From Moniliella sp. 'wahieum' (Eukaryota; Basidiomycota; Moniliellomycetes; Moniliellales; Moniliellaceae): a stretch of DNA of 64,000 nucleotides. The notes under the pieces are model-generated. The model ran no database searches. It was not told the DNA's origin and saw only the letters and a program-made list of their open reading frames with translations. The number at the start of each line of letters is the position of its first letter. Within the stretch, counting starts at the first letter, position 1. The position numbers were made by a program, and so were the translations under genes. The DNA is taken from positions 62,001 through 126,000 of the forward strand of contig RSEE01000074.1 of assembly GCA_003971905.1 (NCBI GenBank), read 5' to 3'. Shown here in pieces: positions 39,034-51,800 of this stretch.

Positions 39034-42000
39034 ACGCCCACTTGAAAGACCGGAATAAAATGAACCGGGGCCATCCCCTCTTCTGCCTGCTTGCTCAGAC
39101 CACAGACGAAACTTGATGGGCTCAGGTGGCCAGATAGGAGTGAGAAAATGCCATGCACCCGAGAACCGGCTTTGGTATCCCCCCCGGTTAGTGCGGTTAC
39201 CGCCCAAGCCCGGTTCCCTTCAGTTCCTTCCGGTACGCCTTCCTAGGGAGCAGATAAATCCTCCCGCCTCTCTGTCGCTCATGTGCACAGCAATGCACCA
39301 TCACCTGCCTACTCTTCTCGGGTCTTTTTCACAGATGGTAACCTTAGAAGCGCGGCGGCGGGCACAGTGATGCTCGCCCCTTGGGCAGGGCCAATCCATT
39401 AAAGCCATGGAATTAAACGCGGTGACCACAACCGCATGTGAATCTTCCGTTGGCCGCGAGCCATCCTCGGGGCTGGCCAGATCGCGCTGGGAACATGCCA
39501 ATGCCGTGACGAAACATGTCCAGTACCACGCCCAAATTGGCACCGCCTTCAACAATACTACTAGTAGGGAATGAGGCTGCGGGGGAAACGTCGCGGCGTT
39601 GAAACGGGGTGCTCTTGTCACCCGCGTTCCTCTTGTCGTATCCGGCACACCACACCGTACATCGCGCCACCTGATGGGTCGCTCCTGGACCTAAAAGCTA
39701 CACCCAGTCTCGAACAACCGAATGTCACGAGCCGGACAAAGCAATCAATTTGGGCGGCGCGTTGGACCCGACAGGCATCTGGGTGGGGTCTTGGTACTAC
39801 AACTGTTTATTTTGTACCAGAGTCAACCGGCGAGAGGACGAAAGGGCCATACTCCCGCCATATCCTCCGTTGCTGCGCTTAGCGCTTACAGCTGCCCTGC
39901 TGTGGCTTGCCGAACCCATTTGACCCGGGGCCCTATATATGGGCTGGTACAACTGGAGGAAAAGGGTGGCCCCCTCTTGCCCTAGTGAAGGAGAAGCAGG
40001 GACGCCGTACACTATCCTCGTGTTCGCGTCTCTTGCAATCGTACTAAAGAGAGTAGTAATAACAGTCGTACTAGTGGAGGGCAGAAAAGAAAAGGAGAAT
40101 ATGCCGATCGCGTTTGAGGGCGTTGCAATGAGGTCGCACTGCAGAATTTCGGCGACAGTCGGCAAGGTCAGGGACTAAAGTGGAGCACGCCCGGCCTCCC
40201 TAGCCTCCGACAGGCATCGCCGACTCGAAAGCTGAGGGGCGAGAGCCTTGGCACCGTAAGAGAGGGATCATATCTTTTCTTGTTCTGCACTTCCCTCGTC
40301 AGTGCGTCTCACCACCAACACCATCTTTCGCTCGCAATCGACCGCCTGTGCTACTATGTCCTGTAAACTACAACCTCCATTGCGGTCTCCATAGCCGCGG
40401 GACCAAGACGTCGCTGTGCACTCTATTAATTGCGCGCTCGAAGAGCTTTACGTTGTACAATGTCTTCGCTTGTCTTCTTCTGGTGGCAGTGTCGTTTGAC
40501 TCTGCGCTCTGGACAACGCCTTGCATTTTCCTGTTGACACCATTGTTGCTTGGAAAGCTCCCCAAACCACACACACGATTCGGGGGCAGGTAATGGCCAC
40601 CACCAGTTCCATCAAGGCTCGCCTTGCCCGGCAACGCTCACCAAACTGATGTACTCTAACAGAAGCAGCAAGGCGCATACTGGATCTCACGGACAAGCAC
40701 CAGGTGGGCTTCGTTTGCCAAAAGCTCTTCCTTGGACACGACATTCCGCATGCCTACCGTACTTTTCATGAGTGCGATACTAACTGTCGCCAGTGCCACA
40801 ACACTGAATGGAAACTAATCCACAAGCTACGTTCCCTTGTTCACCTCTACTGCAAGGAAGCCCGCCGCCCTTTACCTCACTACCCGAACAACACTACCCA
40901 AATCGATATGCAATGCTGCGAGCCACAGGATTCGCTGTGGTTCCGCACAGCGCTGCATGAACGGTCATCCATCCATCGGGCCCTGTTCCGTGAACGCGTT
41001 GCAGAACTCAGGGCCATGGCTACGGAACATGGTTCCTTATCGCCTGCCGGAACTATTGGGAACGGATCTGGTTCTTTTTACCAACAATCCAGCTCTGACG
41101 GGCACCGCTTTTCGGCGCCAGCAAATGACGTGTTGCCCAGAAAAGCTCGCCCCCTACAATACGATGGGTGCCGGAATACGAGCTGACGACGGACAGTGGT
41201 TCCTACAAAAGGACTGAAGCAGGCCATCAATACCAGTACCCATGGCGCCCCTGGGTATGGCGTGTGCCCTACTCCTCTCCTGCCTACAGTGTCCAAGCTT
41301 CCCGAGCCTCGTCCCTGGTTTACGCCAGCCGTGGGGGAAAGGTAGGAGCACAGAGCTACTAGCATAGTGCAGTCGCCTCAGGCTCCGCAGTTCCGCCAGC
41401 AGAACCAGGAACGGGACCGTCCACGCCTCATTCGTTTCACTGTACATTAACGTCGCGAGCTGTCTATAGTAGCTGCATAAACATGCATGAATGTATCTCG
41501 ACATCACTTTCTTGCGCCATCCTATAACCCGTGCAGCTCAGGATTGCCTCTGCGCCCAACTTCGTTCTTTCGAGAGGGGCAATCATGCGGCCACTGCACC
41601 TTATAGGATAGTACGACTCCCACCCGAAGAGGCGTCGGGGGAATCCCCTTGCCAAAACGGGTGCCCTGCTCCCCCTTCAACAACTCTTAAGTATACGTGC
41701 CACAATCGATGCTAAATAGTGGGCCGGTCCCCGTATATATAGTAAGGGTTCTGCGGCCAGACACAAAGCTCACAACTTCCCCGGCGACTTGTTGGGGAAC
41801 CACACTAGGCGAATCCCTCTGGTGCCTCACTAGAAGACCTGTTGTACCACACCCCGGGAGGTCCACCCCAGGCCTCCGACGGGCCGATGGGAAGCGTGGC
41901 TACCGATGAATATATGAGTACTCGTCCTTTTCCGTCACGAAAAGAACACACTTGAGGCCGGACGCCGAAGAAGCAACATTGGGGTGCGCACGGAAATGAG

Positions 42001-42373
42001 CGGTGCGCGAGCGCATGAGGATGGCGCGAGCGTGGTGGAGGTGGGCTGGACGGTGTCCACCAGCGCCTGTGCCATGCTCATGCTCCCAGTCCCCACCGCA
42101 GCACCGGCGCTGGTCAGCTGGCCAGAGGCGTTCGTGTGGTGGGGGCCATCCATGCCAGGGGCAGCGCCGGGCGGCTTTGATAAGCGATCAGCGATCAGAG
42201 CGATCATCGATTGCATGCGCATGGGCCGGGTGGCGCGTCGATGACGAGGGCTAGTTAGGACCGGTGATCGATGGCGCCGATGGGATGCATGGCCGCCATC
42301 TGGCCCTGCCCAACCACCATCTCGCCCCAGCCCCCTCCGCCCCTCTGGCTGCACGCGCGCGTGGGCGGCGAGC
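39034..42373. other. Gene-free stretch of 3.3 kb
   Basis: This is the longest stretch without a gene. Composition falls towards balanced base use, unlike the GC-rich genes. Short frames are frequent but none resembles a family I know, including a Cys/His-containing frame of 160 codons near 40700-41190. GCCCTATATATGGGC, a near-palindrome, lies at about 39929-39943, and another TATATATAG near 41733. I found no terminal repeats or element proteins. The last 400 bases return to GC-rich sequence and should hold the VPS15 promoter. Confidence 0.5.
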
Positions 42374-45300
42374 ATGGGCAACACCGCCAGCACCTCCTCC
42401 CGCATTGCTGGGCTCGGCAGCCTCGTGGCCGAGCTTGGCCCCGATGTCCAGTACGAGAACGCCATGGGCGACTCGCGCCTGCTCAAGACCGCCAAGGCGC
42501 GCTACCGTGCTGGTCCGCTGGTGGTCAAAACGTTTGCCAAGCCCCTCGACCTGCCCGCGGCGCTTCGGCCTCAGCCACCCCAACGCCCTCGTCCGCTCCC
42601 CCGCCCCCTTTCAGCCTCGGCGCGGCGGTCACCCGCCTGGCGGGCCGAGCGCCAGGCCTTGGCCGGCGCCAGTGGCGTGCTGGCCTACACCCCGCTCGAG
42701 ACGGAGAACGCCGGGTACCTTGTGCGTCCGTGGGTGTCAAACAGCCTCTACGACCGCATCAGCACCCGCCCTTCCTGACGCCCATCGAGAAGCGCTGGCT
42801 CAGCTTCCAGATCTTGAGCGCCATGGCCAGCGCTCATGCCAAGGGGGTGCCTCACGGCGACCTCAAGAGCGAAAATGTGCTTGTCACCACTCCTTGATGG
42901 TTGCGTCGCCGACTTTAGCACGGCCATCAACCGGCGCTGCTCCTCTCGATGACCCTGATGACTTCACTGTTTTCTTTGATACTCCGGCCGCCGGACGTGC
43001 TACGTCGCTCCTGAGCGCTTCCGCGAGGATGTCAAGCCCATAGTCCAGCGCCACGCCGCACGCACCGCCCAAACGGCCGCCGCAGCGGCTGGAACCCCCC
43101 CCGCCCCCCCTGGCTCAGAAGCCTACGTCAACATCCTCATGCGCCAGAACCCTTTCCAAGAACAAGCGTGACCGAGGAGATGGATGTCTTCTCGGCCGGC
43201 TGTGTGATAGCCGAGTTGTGGCGCGACGGTGCGCCGACGCTTACGTTGAGCCAACTGTTCCAGTATCGCAAGGGTCTTCTCTCGCTTCAGCCTCTCCTTG
43301 CCCAGATCTCTGACACCAACATCCGCGCCATGGTCGCCCGCATGCTCTCCCTCGAGCCGGCCGAGCGGGGCAAGTTCAGCGACTTGCTAGACCAACAGCG
43401 CGGGTCCGCCTTCCCTGATGTGTTCTACGACTTGTTTTACCCTACTTTGTTGCTCCCCTGCGGTTTACTACCGCTCCGTCCTCTTCGAACGAGACTAGCG
43501 CCGCATCGGCCTACCCTCATTCCGACGTAACCGCCGACACCGCCCAACCCCCGGGCGCTGCTTCGGCCAGCACGTCGGCAGCGAATGAGACGGACAAGGC
43601 ATCGGATCTGGCTCGCGACGCTCCTACAAGGGTCCTGGGGTGTCTACATTGCGCAGCAATGCGATGACCAGTTGCAGCGGCTATTTGACGAGTGGAGTGT
43701 CTTGGTCCAATACCTTCAAGTGCCTGAAGAGGTCCCCATGACGGCCCAAGAGGAGCGGGCTCCGGAATCTCCCTCGCCTGATTCGGGACGGGAGCAAGCA
43801 GGGAAGAGTTCCCGGTGAGCCTTTCCATCCCGGGCGTACCGAGCGATGTGCTGTACAAATCCCTTCCTTCTCCCTCGGAGGATGGGCCGGCACTCCTTTT
43901 GCTCATGGTAATTCTTTCCAACATTCGCAACGCCTCTCGACCCTCGATCCGGATCCAGACCCTGGAGCTTGGCATGCACCTGGCCAACGGACTGATTAGC
44001 GACAATGCCAAGCTAGACCGGTTGTTGCCCTATGTGACGGACATGATGGAGGATGACTTTCCTGAGGTCAGTGCGGCCGCTTGTCGAGCGGCGACGCAGA
44101 CGCTCATGCTCGTCAATCATATTGATGCGGCGAATGCGATTGTCTTTTCCGATATGTTGCAACCCATTTCCAACCTTTAAGGTCCAGCAACAAGTCCCTT
44201 TTGGTCCGCCTGTCGTACGCCAGTGCGCTTGGTTACCTCTGCACTACGGCTTGCCGTCTAGTTTCCGAATATGCGGCTGAGCAGAAACGCCTGGCCGAAG
44301 CTGAAGTGAGCGCGTCCGCGCCCTCTTGTCCGGGGACGACGCAGACTTGCAAGACAATCAGCTCGGCATCCTCCACGCTTTGTTCACAACCGAAGTGGTG
44401 GCGGTTCTTGCGGATCCGGATCCACTGGTCAAATCACAGCCCTGTCCCATGTAGACCTGCTCGTCGCCTACTTTGGTTCAACTGTGACGCACGAGCGTTT
44501 GCTTGGCCATGATACCTTTTTGAACGACAAGGAATGGAGGTTACGCGAAGCCTTTTTCAAGGCGATCGTGCCGGTTGCCCGAGTGGTGCCGGCCTTGTGT
44601 CTGGAAGAGACGATTCTCAACGTGATGATCCAAGCGTTGAGCGATGAAGAAGAGGCGGTCACACTAGCGATCCTTACGGCGTTTACGAAAATCTTGGATA
44701 CCCGCACCCTCTCCACTGCCCGCGTTTACAATGTCGCAGAGGCCTCCATCCCCTTTATCGTGCATCCAGACATTTGGCTGCGGTACCAAGCCTCGCAGCT
44801 GCTGGTCAAGTGTGCTACGCGGCTAGGGCAGACGGAACGCTGGGCGTTGTTGTATCCCCAAGTTCGGCCTTTGCTGGCGACTGACATTCCCTCGTGGAAC
44901 ACGCCCGACTTTATGCTTGCTCTTCGTCGGCCTTTGACCCGGACCATTTTCCGCGAAGCGATTGCTTGGGCAGCCAAGGTGGACAAGTCCGAATTTTGGA
45001 AACTGCCCACCCACCCTCATCGAGTGTGGCCAGTCAACACGACTCTGGGTGAATATGGACTGGGAATCATGGTGACTGGTACCGATTCACCCACTTTGGC
45101 ACCGCTGTGCCGAGGAATGAGGAGGACGATGCGCAGATGGATCATCTTCGCGCGCTGGGCATGACGGACGAAGACGAGCTGAAGTTGATTGCGCTGCGCC
45201 CGATCATTACCAAGTTGGCCAAAAAGGGAGGGTGCGTCGTGATTCCCAAATATCTTGCTACTTGACCAAACCGACTGACTTTCTGCCCCTCCAGACGTTC

Positions 45301-47889
45301 TACCCCCTTTTCCCTTGGATCCATTCCTCTGATCAACGAGCCGAGCGAGCAAACTGTAACAGAGGATGTGCAAGTCCAAACCGTCTTTTTCAGTACGACC
45401 CGATCCCAGGTCAAGGCGGGCATGGTGGCGCTTGCTTCCGGTGACGGATCCGTTTCGCGCTCCGGGTCCGATGCAACCGCCCGCGCCGGCGCTACATCTC
45501 CCGCACCCGAACCGCTGGGGAGACAGCCAAGCGACGAATCGCAGACCGGATGGTCAGCGGTACGTCGACCGCTGACCATTCCGATCGGCGGCAACAACTG
45601 CACGCCTTCTTAGGCGACAGGAACGGGACACCACATCGGGTTCTCCCTCTGTGGAAGAGATAGGAGGGCCCTCCAGAGACCGTCATACGAGCCGGCGCAG
45701 CAGCCTCAGCAGCAGCAACACTGCCAACGCCAATGTCAACAAGAATGGCAAGTTGGGTCTGGCACACCCCAAGGCATTGGCCGCTGTCGCACCTTCCCGC
45801 ACCAGTGCGGTGGGCGAAATCAGCGAGCCTGGCGACGGGCGGGCCTCTCCTGGGTTGGTGGCCGCCAGCAAAGGGGACGAGTCGGGCTCACGACGCAAGC
45901 ATGGCACGACGGCTGTGACCCAGGAAGACACGGGGAACACCATCTACAGCTCGTACGACGGCTTGGATCCGCACTTGCGGGCCCACCTCTTGCTGGTATA
46001 CCCAGCGCGCTCATTCGAGGGTGCCCGTCGCGCCGGCCCGCAAGGCCGGGGGGTTGCTCGCCGCCCGGGCCCAAAGGCTGCGTAAGGCAGCCTGGTCGGC
46101 TATTGGTCCGAATCGCAAGCCAGAAGGGAACATGATTGCGTACTTTAACGAACACACTGGCCCGATTACGGTAGTAATTGCCGCTCTGGACCACGCCTTT
46201 TTTGTGTCGGGCTCGCAAGATGGCACGTTGCGGGTGTGGGACACGGCTCGACTGGGAGAAGAACGTAACGTCGCGCTCGAGGGGCGTGTACACAGGGCAC
46301 AATGGGGCTATCACTGCGTGTGTTGCGCTGCGGTCCGACAGCCGCTGTCTTGCTTCGGCCTCTCGCGATGGCAGTGTCCACATTTGGCGTGTCGACCTGG
46401 TGCTGGTCAATGGGGGTATGCCGCGCTACTCGCGCCCCAAACTGTCTCCCATTTCCAATTTTCTCGCCCGGGCGAATATGCCACGACGTTGCTCGAGACG
46501 GTTCACCACGGCGCTGTGTCGCTCGTGTTGGGAACGAGCCACGGCCAACTGACATTGTCGACCTACGCACCATGCAGGTCCTGCACTCGCTCCGCAACCC
46601 ACCCTACATGGGCTCGGTGACCGCCATGTGCCCCGATCCTGCTCGGCAGGGGCATAGCAACTGGCTGGTAGCAGCCATGTCGAACGGGTGCGCGGTCCTC
46701 TGGGACCTCCGGTTTTCTCTCGCGATCAACTCGTGGCGCATCATCCGCTCGGAGGATACCAACCGATGGCGTGTGGCCCAGCTGATCAACCATCCGCGGC
46801 CGGACCTGCCGAATGTGATTATTGTCGGTCTTGGTTGCCTCGGAGGGGAATCGTCGCCGGCACGGAGCGCACCAAAAGAGGAGGCGTCCGACCCTTTTGC
46901 TCATGACGAGCCTCCGCCCCACGCGCCCGAGTATCCAATGGTGCAGTTTTGGGACGTTCATGATCCACCAGCCGATCGCGACGTTTGAAAGCCACGTGCA
47001 GCGCGGTGCATCTGCCCCCGGGAGAGGGAGGCGGGCGGGGCGGCGCAAGCTACAGTTGCAGCTGCCGCTGCCCTTCGTGGCCACTGCCTCTTCAAGCCCC
47101 CTCGGAGCAAGGCACGGTGGGCACATTAACCTCTGCCCAGGCGATCGAGGCACTGCTCGCTTCGCCTCCCTTGGAGGAGAGCGTGACCTGGCAAACGGCG
47201 ATTGAGGATGCTCCTTCGTCCACCAAGCCGGCGCCTGAGCACGCCCACATGCCTGCGCAGGAAGACGGTCCTCCGATCGATGCATTTGCGGTCCTGGCCT
47301 CAACAGAGGGGTACCGTTCGAGCAACTTGGTGTCGACCAAGTCGGACGACTGGGTGGATGCGGCAGCGGCCATGACGCAAGCTTCGGACGACGCGGCAGG
47401 GATGGGCGATGGATCTTTGGGGTCGGGTTGGGGTTGGCGTCCAAGACGCCTGCCGGTGCTGCCCAGCTCACCCTCCGACCAAGGGCGTGGCAGGGTGGAT
47501 GGTGACGGCGGGCTCGGATCGGCGGATCCGGATGTGGGACCTGGGCCGGGCAGAAAAGTCGCTGGTTGTGGCGGGCTTGCCGGGGGAGGAGACCAATGTC
47601 GGCACATTTAGTCTTCGTGCCGACGAGGGCAGCAGCAGCAGCAGCGGCAGCGGCAATGCGGCCACGCCAAGGGCGGCACTGGATTTTGCGCATCTGTTGC
47701 CACCTCTGGCGCATGCCGATGCACGCCGCAACGCACCCCGCTCCTTGGGCCCGGACAGACAAAGCACGCACAGGGTCACGAGAGCATGCGCACCCCCGCG
47801 CCGCCATCACCGCGCTCTGCCTGTTGGAGCTTCCCTTTCGCTGCATTGTTGCCGGCGACCGGAGTGGGCGCATCATGGTGTGGGAGTAA
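42374..47889 (+). CDS. VPS15: Vps15 (PIK3R4) regulatory protein kinase of the Vps34 PI3-kinase complex
   Basis: This is the scaffold and pseudokinase partner of Vps34 in autophagy and vacuolar/endosomal sorting. It begins MGNTASTSS, an N-myristoylation signal as in known Vps15. Kinase features are [39 protein letters not shown] and [20 protein letters not shown]. The family's HGD replaces HRD. HEAT-repeat sequence runs from about 43640 to 45030 ([60 protein letters not shown]). WD40 repeats run from about 46130 to 47889 ([57 protein letters not shown], and the last [14 protein letters not shown] before the stop). An intron is at 45232-45294 (63 nt). Around ten frame changes are needed, all between well-conserved blocks, so the gene is probably intact. 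Order and length match yeast and animal Vps15. Confidence 0.92.
45232..45294 (+). other. Intron in VPS15
   Basis: The donor GTGCGTCG follows AAAAAGGGAGG and the acceptor CCCCTCCAG ends at 45294, with CTTGACC and CTGACTTT as branch-like sequences. Splicing joins KLAKKGR to [12 protein letters not shown], an uninterrupted frame. Unspliced, the region has an in-frame stop. Confidence 0.6.
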
Positions 47890-48847
47890 CCGAGGGGCAA
47901 AGCCGATTTACCCCGCAATGCCCAGCCTTCAACATTCAATCCCTTGGGGTCGGGACTTGGATTCGTAGAGTGTGGTTGCGCCCATGGAAAGGTGCACGCC
48001 ATAGCTGCTGGATGTGCGGACCTGGACGTCGGGGCTGCACGCGGCTCTCTCCACCGACCTCGCTTCGGTAACTGCAGGCAATGAAGCTGCGTGCGCTTGG
48101 ACGGACCCCACCGCTCCTAGGCAAGGACGAGGTGGTGGGCGTTTGAAGCTTGCGGAACGAGCCAGCCGGCCAATCGAGTCGGACAATGATGGAGTCGCGC
48201 ACGGCGCGCACCTCGCTCTCGCTTCGTTCTCTGTTGGGCTACTCTGGAACTCAGGATGGAGGATGGCGAATGCTCCAACTGAAGAGGCGGTGCGAGCGGA
48301 CCTCACCCAGTGACGGTGGTGCAGGATGACGGAGCTCGTACCGGTCTCCCATCTCCTTGTCAGGTATTCTGAATCCATATCGTCAGAGGCCAGTATCCAC
48401 ATTATAATGCGGGACAGCCGCATATCTACTTAGTACCGTGGAGCTCTTGGTCCACTGCACGTCTGGGGCCAGAGCGAGTGCGAGAGAAAGCGCTGCGAGG
48501 GTGCATAGATCCAACGTTTCTGTGCATTGGTCTGAGGGTGCTTCTGGTATAGAGAGCATACGACACAGGAAGCATGGATAGGGGCAAGGGTATATGTGGC
48601 ATTTGTGGTAGAAACACGAGAGATGGCAAGTGTAGAGTAGAGCGCACACTGGCAAGTGCGGGGATGCATGGGGAGAGGACGATGCAAAACCAGACATGAG
48701 GGCGTGGAAAGCGAGGGCAAAAGGGGAAGAAACAGCAAGAGCAAGAAGCAAGAAGCAAGAGGTAAGGTGCAAGGCAAGGTGCAAGGTGCAAGCAGCAAGA
48801 AGCGAGAAGGAATGAAGAAGGAAGAAGGAAGAAGGAGAAGAAGGAGG
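47890..48847. other. Convergent intergenic region with GCAAGAA repeats
   Basis: VPS15 and the CorA-type gene end towards each other here. The left two thirds show nothing recognisable. From about 48735 the plus strand is purine-rich and built of GCAAGAA and GCAAGGT units that turn into GAAGAAGGA repeats just before the CorA-type stop, which on the minus strand is a C/T-rich 3' flank. Confidence 0.5.
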
Positions 48848-48848
48848 C
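48735..48848 (+). repeat. GCAAGAA / GCAAGGT / GAAGGA degenerate tandem repeat
   Basis: Seven-base units GCAAGAA and GCAAGGT alternate (AGCAAGAAGCAAGAAGCAAG and GGTGCAAGGCAAGGTGCAAG) and grade into GAAGAAGGA. The run ends at the stop codon of the CorA-type gene. Confidence 0.6.
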
Positions 48849-51800
48849 TAGCGTGCTGCCCGGGTTTGGTTCAAGCGCCGTTGGGCCAGGTGCATCCACC
48901 AGCGGAAGAGGGACCAGATGGCGACTTGGGTCAGCACGGCCGCCGTTACAATCACGCCAAAGGGCCAGTAGTGCGGGTAGCTCGTCTTGAGCGCAGGGAT
49001 GGGCACGTTGATGCCAAAGATGGATGCGACGTAGGTGGAGGCCATGCACATGTTGGTCACGGTGGCCAAGACGAGGACTTTACGTTGCATGTGTTGTCGG
49101 ATCTGGCGATTGTACAAAATCACCGACGTTTGGAACCCGGCGTGCAGGTCGGACAGTAGTCCTTCGGCCGTCTGGAACGCCGTCAAGAGCGATAACACGT
49201 GGTCGTGCACGTCGCCTAGGTACATTGTCACTTCGCCCCGCGCCACCGACTCGGTCCGCATCTCCTCGATCCGCCCGCGCAGCCGACGCAGCGCATCGTT
49301 CTTTGGTGCCAGCAGCCGCACCAGGCCCAAGAGCGAGCGCCGCACATCGGTCATGCCCCGCAGCAGCGCCGAAGCAGCTTGGGACGTTTGTCGTTCGCTC
49401 GGCGCATGGCGGCGAGAGACGCCAGTGATCAAGGCGGCGCTCAAGGCGGCCGAACGCGGGACGACGAGCGCCTGTTGTACGCACGCAGAAGGCAAGTGTT
49501 TGGCCGCCCAGCGAGGTAAGGGAAGACGCAGCTTACGCACACTGTACCGTAGCTGCAGTTGGTTCCCGCCCGGTGCATACTGCGGCAATTGGTTCGGCAT
49601 CCCCTCGCTCTTTCCCATGATGGCCAGCTCCTGTTGTGCGATCAGCCATTGGTCCCGGGCCGTAGGCGCGGTAGGGTCAATCGGCCCCGACGAGGCGTCT
49701 TCGAACGCTTGGATCAGCTCCTCCACCCGCGTCAAGAGTGGGAAGAAGTATCGACGATCGAGTCGAGCAAGCCATGGACGATCCAGTCGGAAGTCAGGTC
49801 GACCGGCTGCGACAGATTGACCAAGCGTTCCAGCACCCGGTTCGTGTGCACCGAAAGGTCGTCGTAGTGAAACGAAATGATCCCGTGGGTAAAGACAACA
49901 AGGTACAAGTTGGCAATCGTCATCACACCCCCATCATCGTCCGGTCCAACTGCCACTTCAGGTGGGTCTGGCCTCGGTTCCTCCTCCTCCTTGGGACGGC
50001 TAGAGGGCCGAGAGGGCTTTGGGTCAGCTCAATCTCGTCGGGCACCCGCGCGAGGCTGGTTGCGGGAGCGAAACGACGTGCCAGCGTCGTGTGAGGCGAG
50101 CCCATCTGGACTCTGGCATGCCAGGCGCCCCCTTTGCCAACGAAGGTGGAGTAGGCAAGACAGAGGAAGATGGCGAAGAACACTTTTTCTCCCGAACGTC
50201 GTTGGTCGCATCGGATGGCCGCTTGGTCTCGTCGACGGGACTGGGCGATGGTTGGCTTGCCATCTCTCCGCCTGCTGACTTTTCCGCCGCCGTGCCCGCG
50301 ATCGTAGGCACCGCGGTAACGGGTCGATGGGGGTACGACGACGACAAAGTAGTATCCCAGCTTATCGAACGACTCGACCTTTTCCCGTTTCTCTTGTTGC
50401 AGCACATCCTCCACTGTCAGTGGGTGAAGGGGAAACAGTTTGCTAATCTCGACCATGGTGCGGTACGTGGGCAACTGGATATCCAGCCACCACGCTCCGG
50501 CACTATCGTCACGACCCTCTGTGGGGGTGCCCGACGGTCCATTGGGCGCCAAGGCAGCGATCTGGGGGCTGATCCCCCCAGCGGATGCGGCAGGGCCGAG
50601 ACCGGGGCGAGGGGCGAACTAGCGAAAAAAGGTGCTAGGGCGTTGGCGGCTGGACCAGCGGCCGGCCCTGGACAAAGGGGGCGTGAGGGGAACGGTATGA
50701 CTAGCGACTTGCATGGGTGGTGCCAAGGCACGCACCCGCTCCTCCTCAGCTTGCTCGGCCTCCGAATGACGAGCAGAGGAGATGGGAGGCTGGGCTGGTG
50801 GATGGGATGAGGCGGTACGAGAGCCCGATGCGATCCGGTTGGCGAGCTGGCGTCCGTTTCCCACGTCTCGTCGGCACCCCGGCCACTCGAAGCCAAGGCC
50901 GCGGCAAAGTCTCGTGCCTGACTCGAACTCGGCTCGGCCATTCGCAGCGCCAAATCAGCCAGGTTTTCACCGGGCTTGGGTTCGTCGGTGCCTTCGGGCG
51001 GCAAGCGCACCTCTTCCGGCTGGGTCGACAAGAAGGGAGGAGACCCACGAAGGGTAGGCGACACCTCTTGCCCTCCTTCCTTCCCATCCTGGTCGAGCGG
51101 AATGGCAGGTGGGGGTAAAGCCAGATCCCCTCTTCCCAACAGCGATCCAAAGGCGGCCGATCCAAACGAGGACCAGAGGAAGGGGCGGAGCCAGGCGTGT
51201 CGGAGCTGACGAGTGCCGCGTCCAGTTCCTTTTCCTGCACGCCGTCAAGCCCCAAATCGGCAGCAGCCGCATCCTGTTGGCGGCGATACGCGCGCAGAGC
51301 GTAGAGTTGTTGCTTGACAGCCAAAAAGGAAGTCGTATGAAGCACTTTGGACGCAGGACCAGTGGCAAAGACCGAGGCTGTAGCCGCACCATGACTCTCG
51401 GCAGCCGCCTTGCCCTTCTCCAGCCCCGCCTTCTTTGCACCCACTTTTCTCCCCAACGCTGTACCGGGGCCAATGGGCAGCCGTCGAGGCTGCCCTGGAA
51501 GAGGCAAGGGCAGCGCGACCGGGGTAAACATGTTGAACTTGGTAACCCCGCCGGCGCGCTGATGGGCCAACCGAGCAGCATGGCGCGCACGGCGCGACGG
51601 GCGTAGCTCCGGAGGAAGTTTGCGGGCACCTTGGATGGGAGGGTGGTGAGAATGATGAGAATGGTGATGTTTGTGGCTATGCGAGTGAGGGGGACGACGA
51701 GAACGGTGATGATGATGATGATGGCCTGCTTTGGATCGGCGGAAAGGGCGCGCAAGCGAGCATAACCGCCGCTGGTGCCCGAGTGGGAAGAAGGGTTGGA

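Noticed and set aside
39700-39730. Minus-strand GTTCGAGAC as a tRNA B box
   Set aside because: The flanking five-base stem does not pair and no A box is seen at the right distance.
40704-41186. 160-codon Cys/His-containing frame as a zinc-binding protein
   Set aside because: The cysteines do not follow a known zinc motif, the surrounding sequence looks random in all frames, and no promoter or splice logic supports it.
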